This document shows positions 47,744 to 56,636 of a stretch of DNA of 64,000 nt, piece after piece. Every line of letters starts with the position of its first letter. Positions within the stretch are counted from its first letter, which is position 1. A program made the translations under genes and the position numbers. The notes under the pieces were generated by a model. It saw nothing but the letters and a program-made list of their open reading frames with translations. It made no database searches and was not told the DNA's origin. This DNA comes from DATBLE01 sp046735055 (GTDB taxonomy: Bacteria; Actinomycetota; Thermoleophilia; Gaiellales; Gaiellaceae). The stretch covers positions 1-64,000 of the forward strand of contig JBKPSO010000085.1 of NCBI GenBank assembly GCA_046735055.1, read 5' to 3'.

Positions 47744-49984
47744 CTAGCGGCGCGCGAGCATCCGGCGGAGCAGCTCGAGCGCGCCTGCCTTGTCGAGCAT
47801 GTCGTTCAGGTTGCCGCACTTCGGCGACTGGACGCACGAGGGACAGCCGTGGTCGCACGGACAACCGCCGATCAGCTTCGCGGTGTCCTCGACCCACCCC
47901 TCGAACGCCTCGAAGCCGCGGGCCGTGATCCCGACGCCGCCCGCGTGCCCGTCGTAGACGAAGATCGTCGGGCGGCCGGTCTGGAAGTGGACGTTCGTCG
48001 AGAGGCCGCCGATGTCCCAGCGGTCGCACATCGCCCAGAGCGGGAGCAGCGCGATCAGCGCGTGCTCGGCCGCATGGAGCGAGCCGAGGAGCTTCGGCAT
48101 CCGTTCGAGGCCGTCGAGCATCTCGGGCTCGGGGCAGAACCAGACCGCCTCCGTCTCGAAGCTCGTCTCCGGGAGGTCGAGGCCGACGAGGTCGAGCGTC
48201 GCCTGCGTCGAGGCCTGCTTCAACTGGTAGGCGACGACCTGCTCGGTGACGGAGACGGCGCCCCAGCTGAGCTCGAGGCCGAGCCTCGTCTCGGTGCGCT
48301 TCGCTTCCTCGATCGCGGTCGTCGTGTCCTTCTTCGCCTGCGTATACAGGTCGCCGGAGAGGGGCGAGACGAGTGCCTGCCTCGCGTCGAGGTCGAGCTC
48401 GGCGACGCGGTAGGCCTCGCCGAGGTGGAGATAGACGGCGCCCTCGTGGACGGTCGAGTACGCGCGCTCGCGCTCGACGAGGCCGAGCACCGAGCCGGTG
48501 GAGGTATCGATCACCGCAAATGAGTCCGGGCTCGTCGAGCGGAGCGGGACACGGGCGGCCGGGTAATCGCGGCCGGCCCAGACGAAGCCGGCGGGCGTCG
48601 GCTTCAGCTCGGGGAGGGTAGCCGCACGCTCGAGGGCCTCGTCGCCGAGCATGTCCCGGTCGGCGTCGTCGAGGGGCGCCTCGAACGCGGCCGAGAGGAC
48701 GTGGCCGTCGAGCACCCGCGGGTTCGCGTGGTCGAGGATCGCGGCCTCGACCCGGCGCTCGAGGAGCGCCTCCGGCTCGCGCATGAAGTACTGGTCGAGC
48801 GCGTCCTCGCTCGCGACGAGGAGCGCGAGCCCGTGGCCGCGGCGGCCGGCTCGCCCCCACTGCTGGCGCAGGCTGGCGACCGTGCCCGGGAAGCCGGTCG
48901 AGATCACGCAGTCGAGCAGGCCGATGTCGATCCCCAGCTCGAGCGCGTCCGTGGCTGCGACCCCGAGCAGCTCGCCGGCGGCGAGCCGCTGCTCGATCTC
49001 GCGCCGCTGCGCGGGCGTGTAGCCGGCGCGATAGGGAGAGAGGCGGGTGCGGTACTCCTTGCCGAGCCGGTCGAGCGTGAAGCGGTGGATCAGCTCCGCC
49101 GACTTCCGGCTCTTCGCGAAGCAGAGCGTGCGCAGGCCGCGCTCGACCAACTGGGCCATCAGCCGCGAGGCCTCGCCGAGCGCGCTGGCCCGGACGCCGA
49201 GCTCGGTGTCGAGGAGAGGGGGGTTCCAGAGCGCGATCGTCCGCTCGGCGCGGGGGGCGGCGTCGTCCTCGACGACCGTGAAGTCCACTCCGACGAGCGA
49301 GCGGCCGAGCTGCGCCGGGTTGGCGATCGTCGCGGAGGCGAGCAGGAACTGCGGCTCGGCGCCGTAGACCCGCGCGAGCCGTCGGAGGCGCCGCAGGACG
49401 TTGCCGACGTGCGAGCCGAAGACGCCGCGGTAGACGTGCGCCTCGTCGACGACGACGTACGCGAGGTTTGCGAGCACGTCGCCCCAGCGGTCGTGGTGGG
49501 GGAGGACGCCGACGTGGAGCATGTCCGGGTTCGAGAGGACGAGGTTCGACCACTTCCGGATCTGCCACCGTCGTTCCACCTCGGTGTCGCCGTCATAGAT
49601 CGCCGCCCGGATGCGCGGCACCTTCAGATCCGTCAGCGAGCGGAGCTGGTCCTGCGCGAGCGCCTTCGTCGGGTAGAGGTAGATCGCCCGCCGCTTGGGC
49701 TCGTGTGCGAGCGCGTCGAGCACGGGGAGGTTGAACGCCAGCGACTTGCCGCTCGCCGTGCCCGTGACGACGGCGACTTGCTCGCCGCGCGCGGCGGCCT
49801 CCCACGCCTCGGCCTGGTGCTCGTAGAGCTCGTGCACGCCGCGGGCCTCGAGCGCGGCGCGGAGCTTCGGGTGCAGGTCGGCGGGAAGGGGCGCGGTGCG
49901 CGCCTCGCGCGCCGGCTCGCCTCCGAGGTAGGCGAGCTCCTCTCCCTCGAGGAGTCCGGCCCATCCGGCGAGCTCGACGCTCAT
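47744..49984 (-). CDS. DEAD/DEAH-box helicase with DUF1998 (MrfA/YprA-like)
   Basis: A 746-residue superfamily 2 helicase. Walker A is TGTASGKSLAF (about 74), motif II YVVVDEAHVYRG, and motif VI LRQQWGRAGRRG. The C-terminal DUF1998-type region holds the four-cysteine cluster CPCDHGCPSCVQSPKC. This matches the MrfA/YprA family; in Bacillus MrfA works in mitomycin C crosslink repair with the nuclease MrfB, which is not encoded here. It is convergent with the usp gene. ATG at 49984. Confidence 0.9.
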   Translation of the reverse strand: MSVELAGWAGLLEGEELAYLGGEPAREARTAPLPADLHPKLRAALEARGVHELYEHQAEAWEAAARGEQVAVVTGTASGKSLAFNLPVLDALAHEPKRRAIYLYPTKALAQDQLRSLTDLKVPRIRAAIYDGDTEVERRWQIRKWSNLVLSNPDMLHVGVLPHHDRWGDVLANLAYVVVDEAHVYRGVFGSHVGNVLRRLRRLARVYGAEPQFLLASATIANPAQLGRSLVGVDFTVVEDDAAPRAERTIALWNPPLLDTELGVRASALGEASRLMAQLVERGLRTLCFAKSRKSAELIHRFTLDRLGKEYRTRLSPYRAGYTPAQRREIEQRLAAGELLGVAATDALELGIDIGLLDCVISTGFPGTVASLRQQWGRAGRRGHGLALLVASEDALDQYFMREPEALLERRVEAAILDHANPRVLDGHVLSAAFEAPLDDADRDMLGDEALERAATLPELKPTPAGFVWAGRDYPAARVPLRSTSPDSFAVIDTSTGSVLGLVERERAYSTVHEGAVYLHLGEAYRVAELDLDARQALVSPLSGDLYTQAKKDTTTAIEEAKRTETRLGLELSWGAVSVTEQVVAYQLKQASTQATLDLVGLDLPETSFETEAVWFCPEPEMLDGLERMPKLLGSLHAAEHALIALLPLWAMCDRWDIGGLSTNVHFQTGRPTIFVYDGHAGGVGITARGFEAFEGWVEDTAKLIGGCPCDHGCPSCVQSPKCGNLNDMLDKAGALELLRRMLARR

Positions 49985-50011
49985 GCGCCTATTGAAGCCG
50001 CGGCAGGTCGA

Positions 50012-50308
50012 TCAGCTCTCGGCGACCTGCTCGAGCGTCCGCGGCTCGAAGCGCTCGACCAGCTCCTGGAGCCGCGCCACGCGCTCGTGGTAGCCCGCGT
50101 CACGTCGCCAGCTGCGCACGGCGCCGACCGTCTCCCAGGGGCCGAAGCTGACGAAGGTCGACGGGTTCTCGGTATCGCGGAGCAGCCGGGCGTGGGCGCG
50201 AAGCCCGTGCCGGTGGCTCCACTGGACCCAGTCGACCCAGCGCCGCACGAACTCGTCCTCCTGCCCGGACTTCACCTGCCAGGTCGTGTGCGTGAACGGT
50301 GTGCCCAT
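50012..50308 (-). CDS. Antibiotic biosynthesis monooxygenase-like (ABM) domain protein
   Basis: A 98-residue protein of the dimeric alpha-beta barrel type. It starts TPFTHTTWQVKSGQEDEFVR and has FVSFGPWETVGAVRSWR in the middle. Such domains act as small monooxygenases or haem-degrading or stress proteins; the function here cannot be told. The ATG at 50308 has a GGGGG stretch just in front. It is divergent from thiD with 18 bp between starts. Confidence 0.7.
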   Translation of the reverse strand: MGTPFTHTTWQVKSGQEDEFVRRWVDWVQWSHRHGLRAHARLLRDTENPSTFVSFGPWETVGAVRSWRRDAGYHERVARLQELVERFEPRTLEQVAES

Positions 50309-50326
50309 CCCCCTACGATGCCAGGC

Positions 50327-51106
50327 GTGACGGTTCCGCGCTGCCTGACGATCGCCGGCTCCGACTCGGGCGGTGGGGCCGGGATCCAGGCCGACCTGAA
50401 GGCCTTTGCCGCGGCGGGGTGCCACGGCGCCTCGGCGATCGTCGCGCTCACCGCACAGAACACCCTCGGCGTGACCGACGTGCTCGAGGTGCCGCCGGAG
50501 TTCGTCCGCGCGCAGCTCGAGGCCGTCTTCTCGGACATCGGTGTCGACGCGGCGAAGACCGGGATGCTCTTCTCCGCGCGGATCATCGAGACCGTCGCCG
50601 AGTTCCTGGCCGAGCACCCGGTGCCGCTCGTCGTCGACCCGGTGATGATCGCGAGCTCCGGTGCGAAGCTCCTGCAGGACGATGCGGTCGACGTGCTCGT
50701 CGGACGGCTCTTTCCCCTCGCGACTGTCATCACTCCGAACAGGTTCGAGGCCGAAGCGCTCGTCGAAGGGTCAGGCTCGAGCCTGACCGTGCTCGCGGAG
50801 CGGCTCCACGAGCTGGGCGCGCCGGCTGTGATCGTCACCGGGGGGCATGGCCCAGACCGCGTCGACCACCTCTTCGACGGCCGGGAGCACCTCCAGATCC
50901 CGATCGAGCGGCACGACGTCGCTGCCACGCACGGCGCCGGCTGCACCCACTCCGCGACCCTCGCTGCGCTGCTCGCGAGGGGTCTGACCCTCGAGGAGGC
51001 GGCCCGAGGTGCCGCAGAGGCAGCCTCGCGCGCGGTCGAGAACGGCCTGACCGAGATCGGCGCCGGCGAAGGACCGGTCGATGTCCTCGGGATCGCGGCT
51101 CGCTGA
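50327..51106 (+). CDS. thiD: Hydroxymethylpyrimidine/phosphomethylpyrimidine kinase ThiD
   Basis: ThiD, 259 residues, phosphorylates the pyrimidine precursor of thiamine. The N-terminal LTIAGSDSGGGAGIQADLKA, the central VVDPVMIASSGAKLL and the C-terminal catalytic THGAGCTHSATLAALLARG, whose cysteine-containing loop replaces the usual GTG(C/D), define the family. The GTG at 50327 follows TACGAT (50314-50319) by 7 nt, a leaderless pattern. It overlaps thiL by 26 nt, forming a small thiamine unit. Confidence 0.92.
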   Translation: MTVPRCLTIAGSDSGGGAGIQADLKAFAAAGCHGASAIVALTAQNTLGVTDVLEVPPEFVRAQLEAVFSDIGVDAAKTGMLFSARIIETVAEFLAEHPVPLVVDPVMIASSGAKLLQDDAVDVLVGRLFPLATVITPNRFEAEALVEGSGSSLTVLAERLHELGAPAVIVTGGHGPDRVDHLFDGREHLQIPIERHDVAATHGAGCTHSATLAALLARGLTLEEAARGAAEAASRAVENGLTEIGAGEGPVDVLGIAAR

Positions 51107-51911
51107 CCTCGGCGAGCTCGGGCTGCTCGCGGAGCTGGAGCGCCGCGGCCTCGCCGTCCGCATCGAGAACGATGCGGCCGAGCTCTCCGGGGGCCGCGTC
51201 GTCACCCAGGACGTCCTCGTCGAGGGCGTCCACTTCCGGCTCGACTGGATCTCGTGGCGGGACCTCGGCTTTCGTGCGGCCGCCGTCAACCTCAGCGACC
51301 TAGCCGCGTCGGGGGCCGAGCCCGAGGGCCTGATCGTGACACTCGCCGTCTCCGCCGAGACGGGGCTCGACGACGTCCTCGAGCTCTACCAGGGCCTCGG
51401 TGACTCGGGCGTCCCGGTGCTCGGCGGCGACACCTCGGCTTCGGACCGGCTGGTGCTTAGCGTCACAGCGCTCGGCCGCTCCGAGCGGGTCCCCGGCCGT
51501 GGAGGTGCGAAGCCTGGCGACGTGCTCGTCCTCACCGGCCCGCTCGGTGCCGCCGGCGCCGCCTTCCGCGAGCAGCGTTACGTCCGGCCGCCGGTTCGCC
51601 TCGAGGAAGGCCGCGCACTCGCCCGGACCGCGCACGCGCTGATCGACGTCTCGGATGGGCTCGCAGTGGACGCCGGTCACGTCGCCGCCCGCTCGGGCTG
51701 CCGGCTCGTGATCGAACTGGAGCGAGTCCCGCTCGCCGCGGGCGCGACGATCGAGGATCTCGCCTTCGGCGAGGACTACGAGCTCCTTGCCGCAGTCCCG
51801 GACGCGCAGAGCTTCGCCGAGATCGGCCGTTGCGACGAGGGCGAGGGCGTCGAGCTGCTGCTCGGCGGCGAACCCGTGGAGCTACCGGGCTTCGAGCACT
51901 TTCGCCGCTAG
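51081..51911 (+). CDS. thiL: Thiamine-monophosphate kinase ThiL
   Basis: ThiL, which makes thiamine diphosphate from the monophosphate with ATP. The PurM-like N-terminal domain has VVTQDVLVEGVHFRLDW and AAVNLSDLAASGAEP. The C-terminal domain has LIDVSDGLAVDAGHVA and FGEDYELLAAV. At 276 residues it is shorter than the usual 310-325, with the loss mainly between the two domains, but all core motifs are kept. ATG 51081 lies inside the end of thiD. Its stop overlaps the convergent thioredoxin gene by two bases. Confidence 0.9.
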   Translation: MSSGSRLADLGELGLLAELERRGLAVRIENDAAELSGGRVVTQDVLVEGVHFRLDWISWRDLGFRAAAVNLSDLAASGAEPEGLIVTLAVSAETGLDDVLELYQGLGDSGVPVLGGDTSASDRLVLSVTALGRSERVPGRGGAKPGDVLVLTGPLGAAGAAFREQRYVRPPVRLEEGRALARTAHALIDVSDGLAVDAGHVAARSGCRLVIELERVPLAAGATIEDLAFGEDYELLAAVPDAQSFAEIGRCDEGEGVELLLGGEPVELPGFEHFRR

Positions 51912-52225
51912 CCGAGCCAGCGCGCGAAGGTCTGCTCGAAGTACTCGCGCGGCCGGGCGCCGACGACCGCCTCGTGCCGCTCGCCGCCCGCGAAGAGGAT
52001 CACGGTCGGGATCGAGAGCACGCCGAGCTCCGCCGCGCGCGCGGGGTGCTCGTCGATGTTCACCTTCACGAACGCGAGCCGCCCGCCGTGCTCGGCCTCG
52101 AGCTCGCCGAGCAGCTTGTCGACTGCCTTGCACGGGCCGCACGAGGGTGCCCAGAAGTCGACGAAGACCGGCCGGTCGGCGCCGAGCACGTCCGCGGCGA
52201 AGCTCTCGTCGGTGACCTCGACCAC
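51908..52225 (-). CDS. trxA: Thioredoxin
   Basis: A 105-residue thioredoxin with the redox motif WAPSCGPCK near residue 28, the cis-proline in SIPTVILFAGG and the usual helices. It reduces protein disulphides in the cytosol. The start is GTG at 52225, with GGAG four bases before it. That GGAG is contributed by the palindromic repeat at 52232-52270 lying immediately upstream. The in-frame extension upstream through the repeat is not homologous to thioredoxins. Confidence 0.9.
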   Translation of the reverse strand: MVEVTDESFAADVLGADRPVFVDFWAPSCGPCKAVDKLLGELEAEHGGRLAFVKVNIDEHPARAAELGVLSIPTVILFAGGERHEAVVGARPREYFEQTFARWLG

Positions 52226-52231
52226 GTTACT

Positions 52232-52270
52232 CCGCTCCGGCGCCGGCGAAGCCGGCACCTCCGCTTCCGG
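52232..52270. repeat. Palindromic repeat copy upstream of trxA
   Basis: A 39-bp sequence that is the reverse complement of 26348-26386 in fabG with 38 of 39 positions identical. Its core is GCCGGC-GAA-GCCGGC (52242-52256). It lies between trxA and the glycosyltransferase gene, touches the trxA ribosome binding site, and would form a stable stem-loop. Confidence 0.75.
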
Positions 52271-52290
52271 ATGCAATGTCGAGCATTTTG

Positions 52291-53013
52291 TCAGCGTAGA
52301 CGGCCGAGCAAAGCCAGCGCCCCGAGGTAGGGGACGCGCCAGACCGCCTCCAAGGCGATCGCCGGGGTCATCTTCGAGGTTCCCACCCGGCGGTCGACGA
52401 ACCGGATCGGCACCTCCAGCACGCGGAACCCGGCCCGCTCGGCGCGGTAGGTGGTCTCGATCTGGAACGCGTACCCGCGTGCGGAGACGGCGCCGAGGTC
52501 GATCGTCTCCAGCACCTCGCGCCGGTAGCACTTGAAACCACCCGTCAGGTCGTGCACCGGCGCCCAGAGCAGCGCCTGCGCGTAGAGCGATCCCGCGCGG
52601 GAGACGAATCGCCGCGCCGCGCCCCAGTTCTCGATCCGGCCGCCGTGGACGTAGCGCGAGCCGAGCACGAGGTCGGCCTCGGCGGCTGCCGCGATCAGCC
52701 GCGGGACGTCGTCGGGATCGTGGGAAAAGTCGCAGTCCATCTCGAGCACGAGCTCGGAGCCGTCGGCGAGCGCCCGCCGGAAGCCGGCGAGATACGCGGG
52801 GCCCAGCCCATCCTTGACCGGCCTGTGCAGCACCGTGACGCGCGGGTCTTCCGCACTGAGCCGCTCGGCGAGCTCGCCGGTCCCGTCGGGCGAGCTGTCG
52901 TCGATCACGAGGATCTGGTCGTCCGGCCCCAGCCGCTCGAGGAGGGCTGCGACCATCGGCCCGATGTTCTCGCGCTCGTTGTAGGTGGGGAGGCACACGG
53001 TTGCCCTGGGCAC
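52291..53013 (-). CDS. Polyprenol-phosphate mannosyltransferase-like GT2 glycosyltransferase
   Basis: A 240-residue family 2 glycosyltransferase resembling dolichol/polyprenol-phosphate mannose synthase. It has VCLPTYNERENIGPMVAALL, LVIDDSSPDGTGELA, the metal-binding EMDCDFSHDPDDVPRL and LTGGFKCYRREVLE. It transfers a sugar from a nucleotide donor to a lipid carrier at the membrane. No separate C-terminal membrane domain is present. GTG at 53013, divergent from polX with 19 bp between starts and a shared CATAGG/TATGAT region. Confidence 0.88.
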   Translation of the reverse strand: MPRATVCLPTYNERENIGPMVAALLERLGPDDQILVIDDSSPDGTGELAERLSAEDPRVTVLHRPVKDGLGPAYLAGFRRALADGSELVLEMDCDFSHDPDDVPRLIAAAAEADLVLGSRYVHGGRIENWGAARRFVSRAGSLYAQALLWAPVHDLTGGFKCYRREVLETIDLGAVSARGYAFQIETTYRAERAGFRVLEVPIRFVDRRVGTSKMTPAIALEAVWRVPYLGALALLGRLR

Positions 53014-53032
53014 GCGGCCTATGATCGCGGCA

Positions 53033-54739
53033 ATGGCGGCGACGCTTCCGCAGAACGCCGTGGTCGTCGAGCAGCTGGAGCTGCTCGCCGACCTGCTCGA
53101 GCTCGAGGGCCAGGAGTCGTTCCGCGTACTCGCCTACCGCCGCGCCGCCCAGCGTGTGCGCGAGAGCGGCGGCTCGATTGCCCAGCTCGCCCTCGACGGC
53201 AAGGCGAAGGAGCTCCAGGGAATCGGCAAGACGATCGAGGAGAAGATCGTCCAGATCGTCGAGCAGGGCGAGATCGAGGCGCTCGTCAAGCGCCGCAAGA
53301 CGATTCCGCCGGACGTGGTCGCGTTCATGCGCCTGCCCGGGCTCGGGCCGAAGACCGCGCGGCGGATCTGGCAGGAGCTCGGCGTCTCGACCCTCGACGA
53401 GCTGAAGGTCGCGGCAGAGCAGGAGCGGCTCCGCACGCTCACCGGGCTCGGCCCGAAGGTCGAGCAGAACGTGCTCGCAGCGTTGAAGGAGCAGGCGAAG
53501 CCGAAGGCGGCCGCCCGCCCTTTACTGGGGAAGGGCCTGCCGGCGGTCCTGGCGGTCGTCCGGGCGCTCCGTGACCATCCAGCGTCCGACCAGGTCTCGG
53601 AGGCTGGAAGCGTGCGGCGCCGGCGCGAGACGTTCCGCGACCTCGACATCATCGCCACGGCCACCGACGCGCAGGCGCTGATCGACGCCTTCACCGGCTT
53701 CGACTGGGTCGCCGACGTGAAGGCGAAGGGCGCGACGAAGGCGACTGTGATCTCGTACGAGGGCCTCCGCTTCGACCTGCGCGTCGTGCCGCCCGAGTGC
53801 TACGGCAACCTGCTCCAGCACTTCACCGGCTCGAAGCAGCACAACGTGGCGATGCGCGAGGAGGCCCAGCGCCGCGGCCTGTCGATCTCCGAGTACGGCG
53901 TCGCCGAGGTCGAGACCGGCGAGGTGCACACTTTCGCGACCGAGGAGGCGCTCTACGACTGGCTCGGCTACCAGTTCATCCCGCCCGAGCTCCGCGAGGC
54001 CACCGGCGAGCTGGAGGCGGCGCGCCGGCGCGGGCTGCCGGCGCTCGTCGAGGAGCGCGACCTCCGCGGCGACCTGCACTCGCACACCACCTGGTCGGCG
54101 GACGGGAAGAACACGATGGAGGAGATGGCGCGCGCGGCGAAGGCGCGCGGCTACTCGTACCTCGCGGTCACCGACCACTCGCACTACCTGCGCGACGGCA
54201 GGCTCGAGGCACAGGCGGAGGAGCTCGCGGCCCTGAACGAGCGGCTGAAGCCCTTGCGGCTCCTGCACGGGATCGAGGTCAACATCCGGGTGAACGGGAC
54301 GCTCGACGTCGCCGACGAGACGCTCGCGGGCCTGGACTGGGTCGTCGCCTCGATCCACGCCGCCTTCGGCACGAACCCGACCGAGCGGGTCCTGGCGGCG
54401 ATCGAGAACCCGCACGTCGACGTGATCGGCCATCTGACCGGCCGGAAGATCAACAAGCGTGGGCCGATGGACGTCGACCTCGATCGGATCTTCGCCGCCG
54501 CCGTCGAGGCGGGCACCGCGCTCGAGATCAACTCGCAGCCGGACCGACTCGACCTCCGCGACGCCGACGCCCGTCTCGCCGGTGAGCGCGGTGTCCGGAT
54601 CGTCGTCTCGACCGACGCGCACTCGACCGCGGCGCTCGACTACGCGACGCTCGGAATCGGCCAGGCGCGTCGTGCGTGGCTGACGAAGGAGCAGGTCGTG
54701 AACACGCTGCCGTGGTCGAGGGTGAGGGCGAAGAAGTGA
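53033..54739 (+). CDS. polX: DNA polymerase/3'-5' exonuclease PolX
   Basis: A 568-residue family X polymerase with a C-terminal PHP exonuclease. Residues 1-150 contain helix-hairpin-helix units (LQGIGKTIEEKI, LPGLGPKTARRI, LTGLGPKVEQNV). The nucleotidyl-transfer palm has GSVRRRRETFRDLDIIATA (about 195-213). The PHP domain starts at GDLHSHTTWSADGKNTMEEM, with TDHSHYLRD following and STDAHST near the end as metal ligands. It acts in gap-filling repair. ATG 53033 lies 7 nt after TATGAT (53020-53025), a leaderless pattern. It is coupled to the decarboxylase. Confidence 0.93.
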   Translation: MAATLPQNAVVVEQLELLADLLELEGQESFRVLAYRRAAQRVRESGGSIAQLALDGKAKELQGIGKTIEEKIVQIVEQGEIEALVKRRKTIPPDVVAFMRLPGLGPKTARRIWQELGVSTLDELKVAAEQERLRTLTGLGPKVEQNVLAALKEQAKPKAAARPLLGKGLPAVLAVVRALRDHPASDQVSEAGSVRRRRETFRDLDIIATATDAQALIDAFTGFDWVADVKAKGATKATVISYEGLRFDLRVVPPECYGNLLQHFTGSKQHNVAMREEAQRRGLSISEYGVAEVETGEVHTFATEEALYDWLGYQFIPPELREATGELEAARRRGLPALVEERDLRGDLHSHTTWSADGKNTMEEMARAAKARGYSYLAVTDHSHYLRDGRLEAQAEELAALNERLKPLRLLHGIEVNIRVNGTLDVADETLAGLDWVVASIHAAFGTNPTERVLAAIENPHVDVIGHLTGRKINKRGPMDVDLDRIFAAAVEAGTALEINSQPDRLDLRDADARLAGERGVRIVVSTDAHSTAALDYATLGIGQARRAWLTKEQVVNTLPWSRVRAKK

Positions 54740-56046
54740 GAGACGAAGCCGTCAGCTTCCGCGAGGACGGCTACCGGGCCGTCGACTGGGCAGCGGACTA
54801 CCTCGACCGCCTGCGAGAGCTGCCCGTGCTCGCGCAGGTCGAGCCGGGGGACGTCCGGGCCAGGCTGCCGGCTTCCCCGCCCGACCAGGCGGAGCCCTTC
54901 TCGGCGGTGCTGCGCGACCTCGACGAGATCCTTCTGCCCGGCGTGACGCACTGGCAGCACCCGCGCTACTTCGCGTACTTCTCGGGCTCGGCTGCCGAGC
55001 CCGGCATCCTCGCGGAGCTGCTCGCGGCGACGCTGAACTCGGTCGGCTTCCTCTGGCGGACCGCGCCGGCATCGACGGAGCTCGAGCTGGTCGTCTGCAA
55101 CTGGGTCGCGCAGTTGCTCGGGCTGCCGCCCGGGTGGCACGGACATATCGAGGACAGCGCATCGACCTCGACCCTCGCCGCGCTCATCGCGGCGCGGCAC
55201 ATCACCGGCCGCAACGCCGTCATTGCCTCCGAGCATGCGCACTCCTCCGTCGAGAAGGACGCACGGATGCTCGGAATGGAGTTCCGCAGCGTGCCGACCG
55301 ACGACGAGTTCCGCATGCGGCCGGACGCGATGGAGCTGGACGGCGCCGCCGTCGCCGTGGCCACAGTCGGCACGACCTCCGTCGCGTCGGTCGACCCGGT
55401 GGCCGCGATCGCCGATCGGTGCGCCGCCGCCGGAACGTGGCTCCACGTCGACGCCGCCTACGCCGGCGCGGCGATGGTCTGTCCCGAGCTGCGCTGGGCG
55501 TTCGCGGGCGTGGAGCGGGCGGACTCCCTCGTCGTCAATGCGCACAAGTGGCTGTTCACGCCGATGGACTGCTCGCTCCTCTGGACGGGCCGGCCGGACG
55601 AGTTCCGCGACGCGTTCTCGCTCGTTCCCGAGTACCTGCGGACGACGGACGAGGGTGCGTTCAACCTGAGCGAGTACGGCCCGGCTCTCGGCCGCCGCTT
55701 CCGCTCGCTGAAGCTGTGGGCGGTGCTGCGTTGCTTCGGGCGCGAGGGACTGCAGGAGCGGATTCGCGACGGGGTCCGTCTCGCGGAGCTCTTCGAGGGC
55801 TGGGTGCGGGACGAACCGGGCTGGGAGCTCTGCGCGCCGCGCCACTTCTCGCTGGTCTGCTTCCGACGGGAGGGCTCGGACGCGGAGAACGAGGCACTGC
55901 TCGAGCGTGTCAACGCGAGCGGCGAGATGTTCATATCGCACACGAGGCTGCACGACCGCTACGTCCTCCGGCTCGCGCTCGGCAACGTGCGGACGACGGA
56001 GGAGGATGTCCGTCACGCGTGGGCCGTGTTACGTGACCTTCGGTAG
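54736..56046 (+). CDS. PLP-dependent group II decarboxylase (aromatic-L-amino-acid type)
   Basis: A 436-residue decarboxylase of the aromatic amino acid/tyrosine type. PLP contacts are WLHVDAAYAG and the lysine in VVNAHKWLFTPMDCS. The N-terminal THWQHPRYFAYF and SASTSTLAALIAAR are typical. The substrate (phenylalanine, tyrosine, tryptophan or DOPA) cannot be decided by eye. The GTG at 54736 overlaps the polX stop as GTGA. Its pairing with a DNA polymerase has no obvious functional link. Confidence 0.9.
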   Translation: MRDEAVSFREDGYRAVDWAADYLDRLRELPVLAQVEPGDVRARLPASPPDQAEPFSAVLRDLDEILLPGVTHWQHPRYFAYFSGSAAEPGILAELLAATLNSVGFLWRTAPASTELELVVCNWVAQLLGLPPGWHGHIEDSASTSTLAALIAARHITGRNAVIASEHAHSSVEKDARMLGMEFRSVPTDDEFRMRPDAMELDGAAVAVATVGTTSVASVDPVAAIADRCAAAGTWLHVDAAYAGAAMVCPELRWAFAGVERADSLVVNAHKWLFTPMDCSLLWTGRPDEFRDAFSLVPEYLRTTDEGAFNLSEYGPALGRRFRSLKLWAVLRCFGREGLQERIRDGVRLAELFEGWVRDEPGWELCAPRHFSLVCFRREGSDAENEALLERVNASGEMFISHTRLHDRYVLRLALGNVRTTEEDVRHAWAVLRDLR

Positions 56047-56069
56047 GAGCGCGATCACGCCCGCGTCGG

Positions 56070-56636
56070 CTAGGTTCGGCTCTCGCGGAGTGCCGCCAGG
56101 GCCGCATCGTGGAGCGCGACGCGGTAGCGCCAGAACGCGCGGTCGGTTGCCAGCAGCCGCGTGCGCAACGGCCCCGCGAGCTCGTCGGGCGTCCCCCAGC
56201 GCGCCTCCGCAATCTCCTCGGTGTCGCTGGGCGCGAGCACCTCGTCGGTCGTCGTCGCCCAGAACACGTGTGTCTGCCACGGGACGTCCTCGTTCGCGAA
56301 CACGAAGATCGGCTGCGCGAGGACGAGATACCGCTGGAGCTCGACGTGCAGGCCGCTCTCCTCGAGCGCCTCACGGCGAACGCCCTCCTCGAAGTCCTCG
56401 CCGGGTTTGATCCCGCCGCCGGGCGGGCGCCAGATGTCGTTCGGGAAGTGCGGCTTGCGGATCAGCGCAAGACGGTTGCCGTTCGTGATCAAGAGGGTGA
56501 CGTCGTGGCGGCGTGACGGGTTGTACGTGATCAGCCGAAGCTCCCGGTCGCTGATCTCGCCGCGCCAGTCGAGTCGTACCGGCTCGCCGTAACGGGCTCG
56601 GATCGGAGCCAGGACCTCCTCGGTGAGGTGCATCAA
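56070..56636 (-). CDS. Nudix hydrolase
   Basis: A 188-residue Nudix protein. The box is complete: GGGIKPGEDFEEGVRREALE followed by ESGL, fitting GX5EX7REUXEEXGU. The middle beta-rich part has DVTLLITNGNRLALIRKP. Substrate is unknown; it could be a nucleotide sugar or an oxidised nucleotide. Its ATG overlaps the stop of the trehalose phosphatase gene upstream, so the two are co-translated. Confidence 0.9.
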   Translation of the reverse strand: MMHLTEEVLAPIRARYGEPVRLDWRGEISDRELRLITYNPSRRHDVTLLITNGNRLALIRKPHFPNDIWRPPGGGIKPGEDFEEGVRREALEESGLHVELQRYLVLAQPIFVFANEDVPWQTHVFWATTTDEVLAPSDTEEIAEARWGTPDELAGPLRTRLLATDRAFWRYRVALHDAALAALRESRT

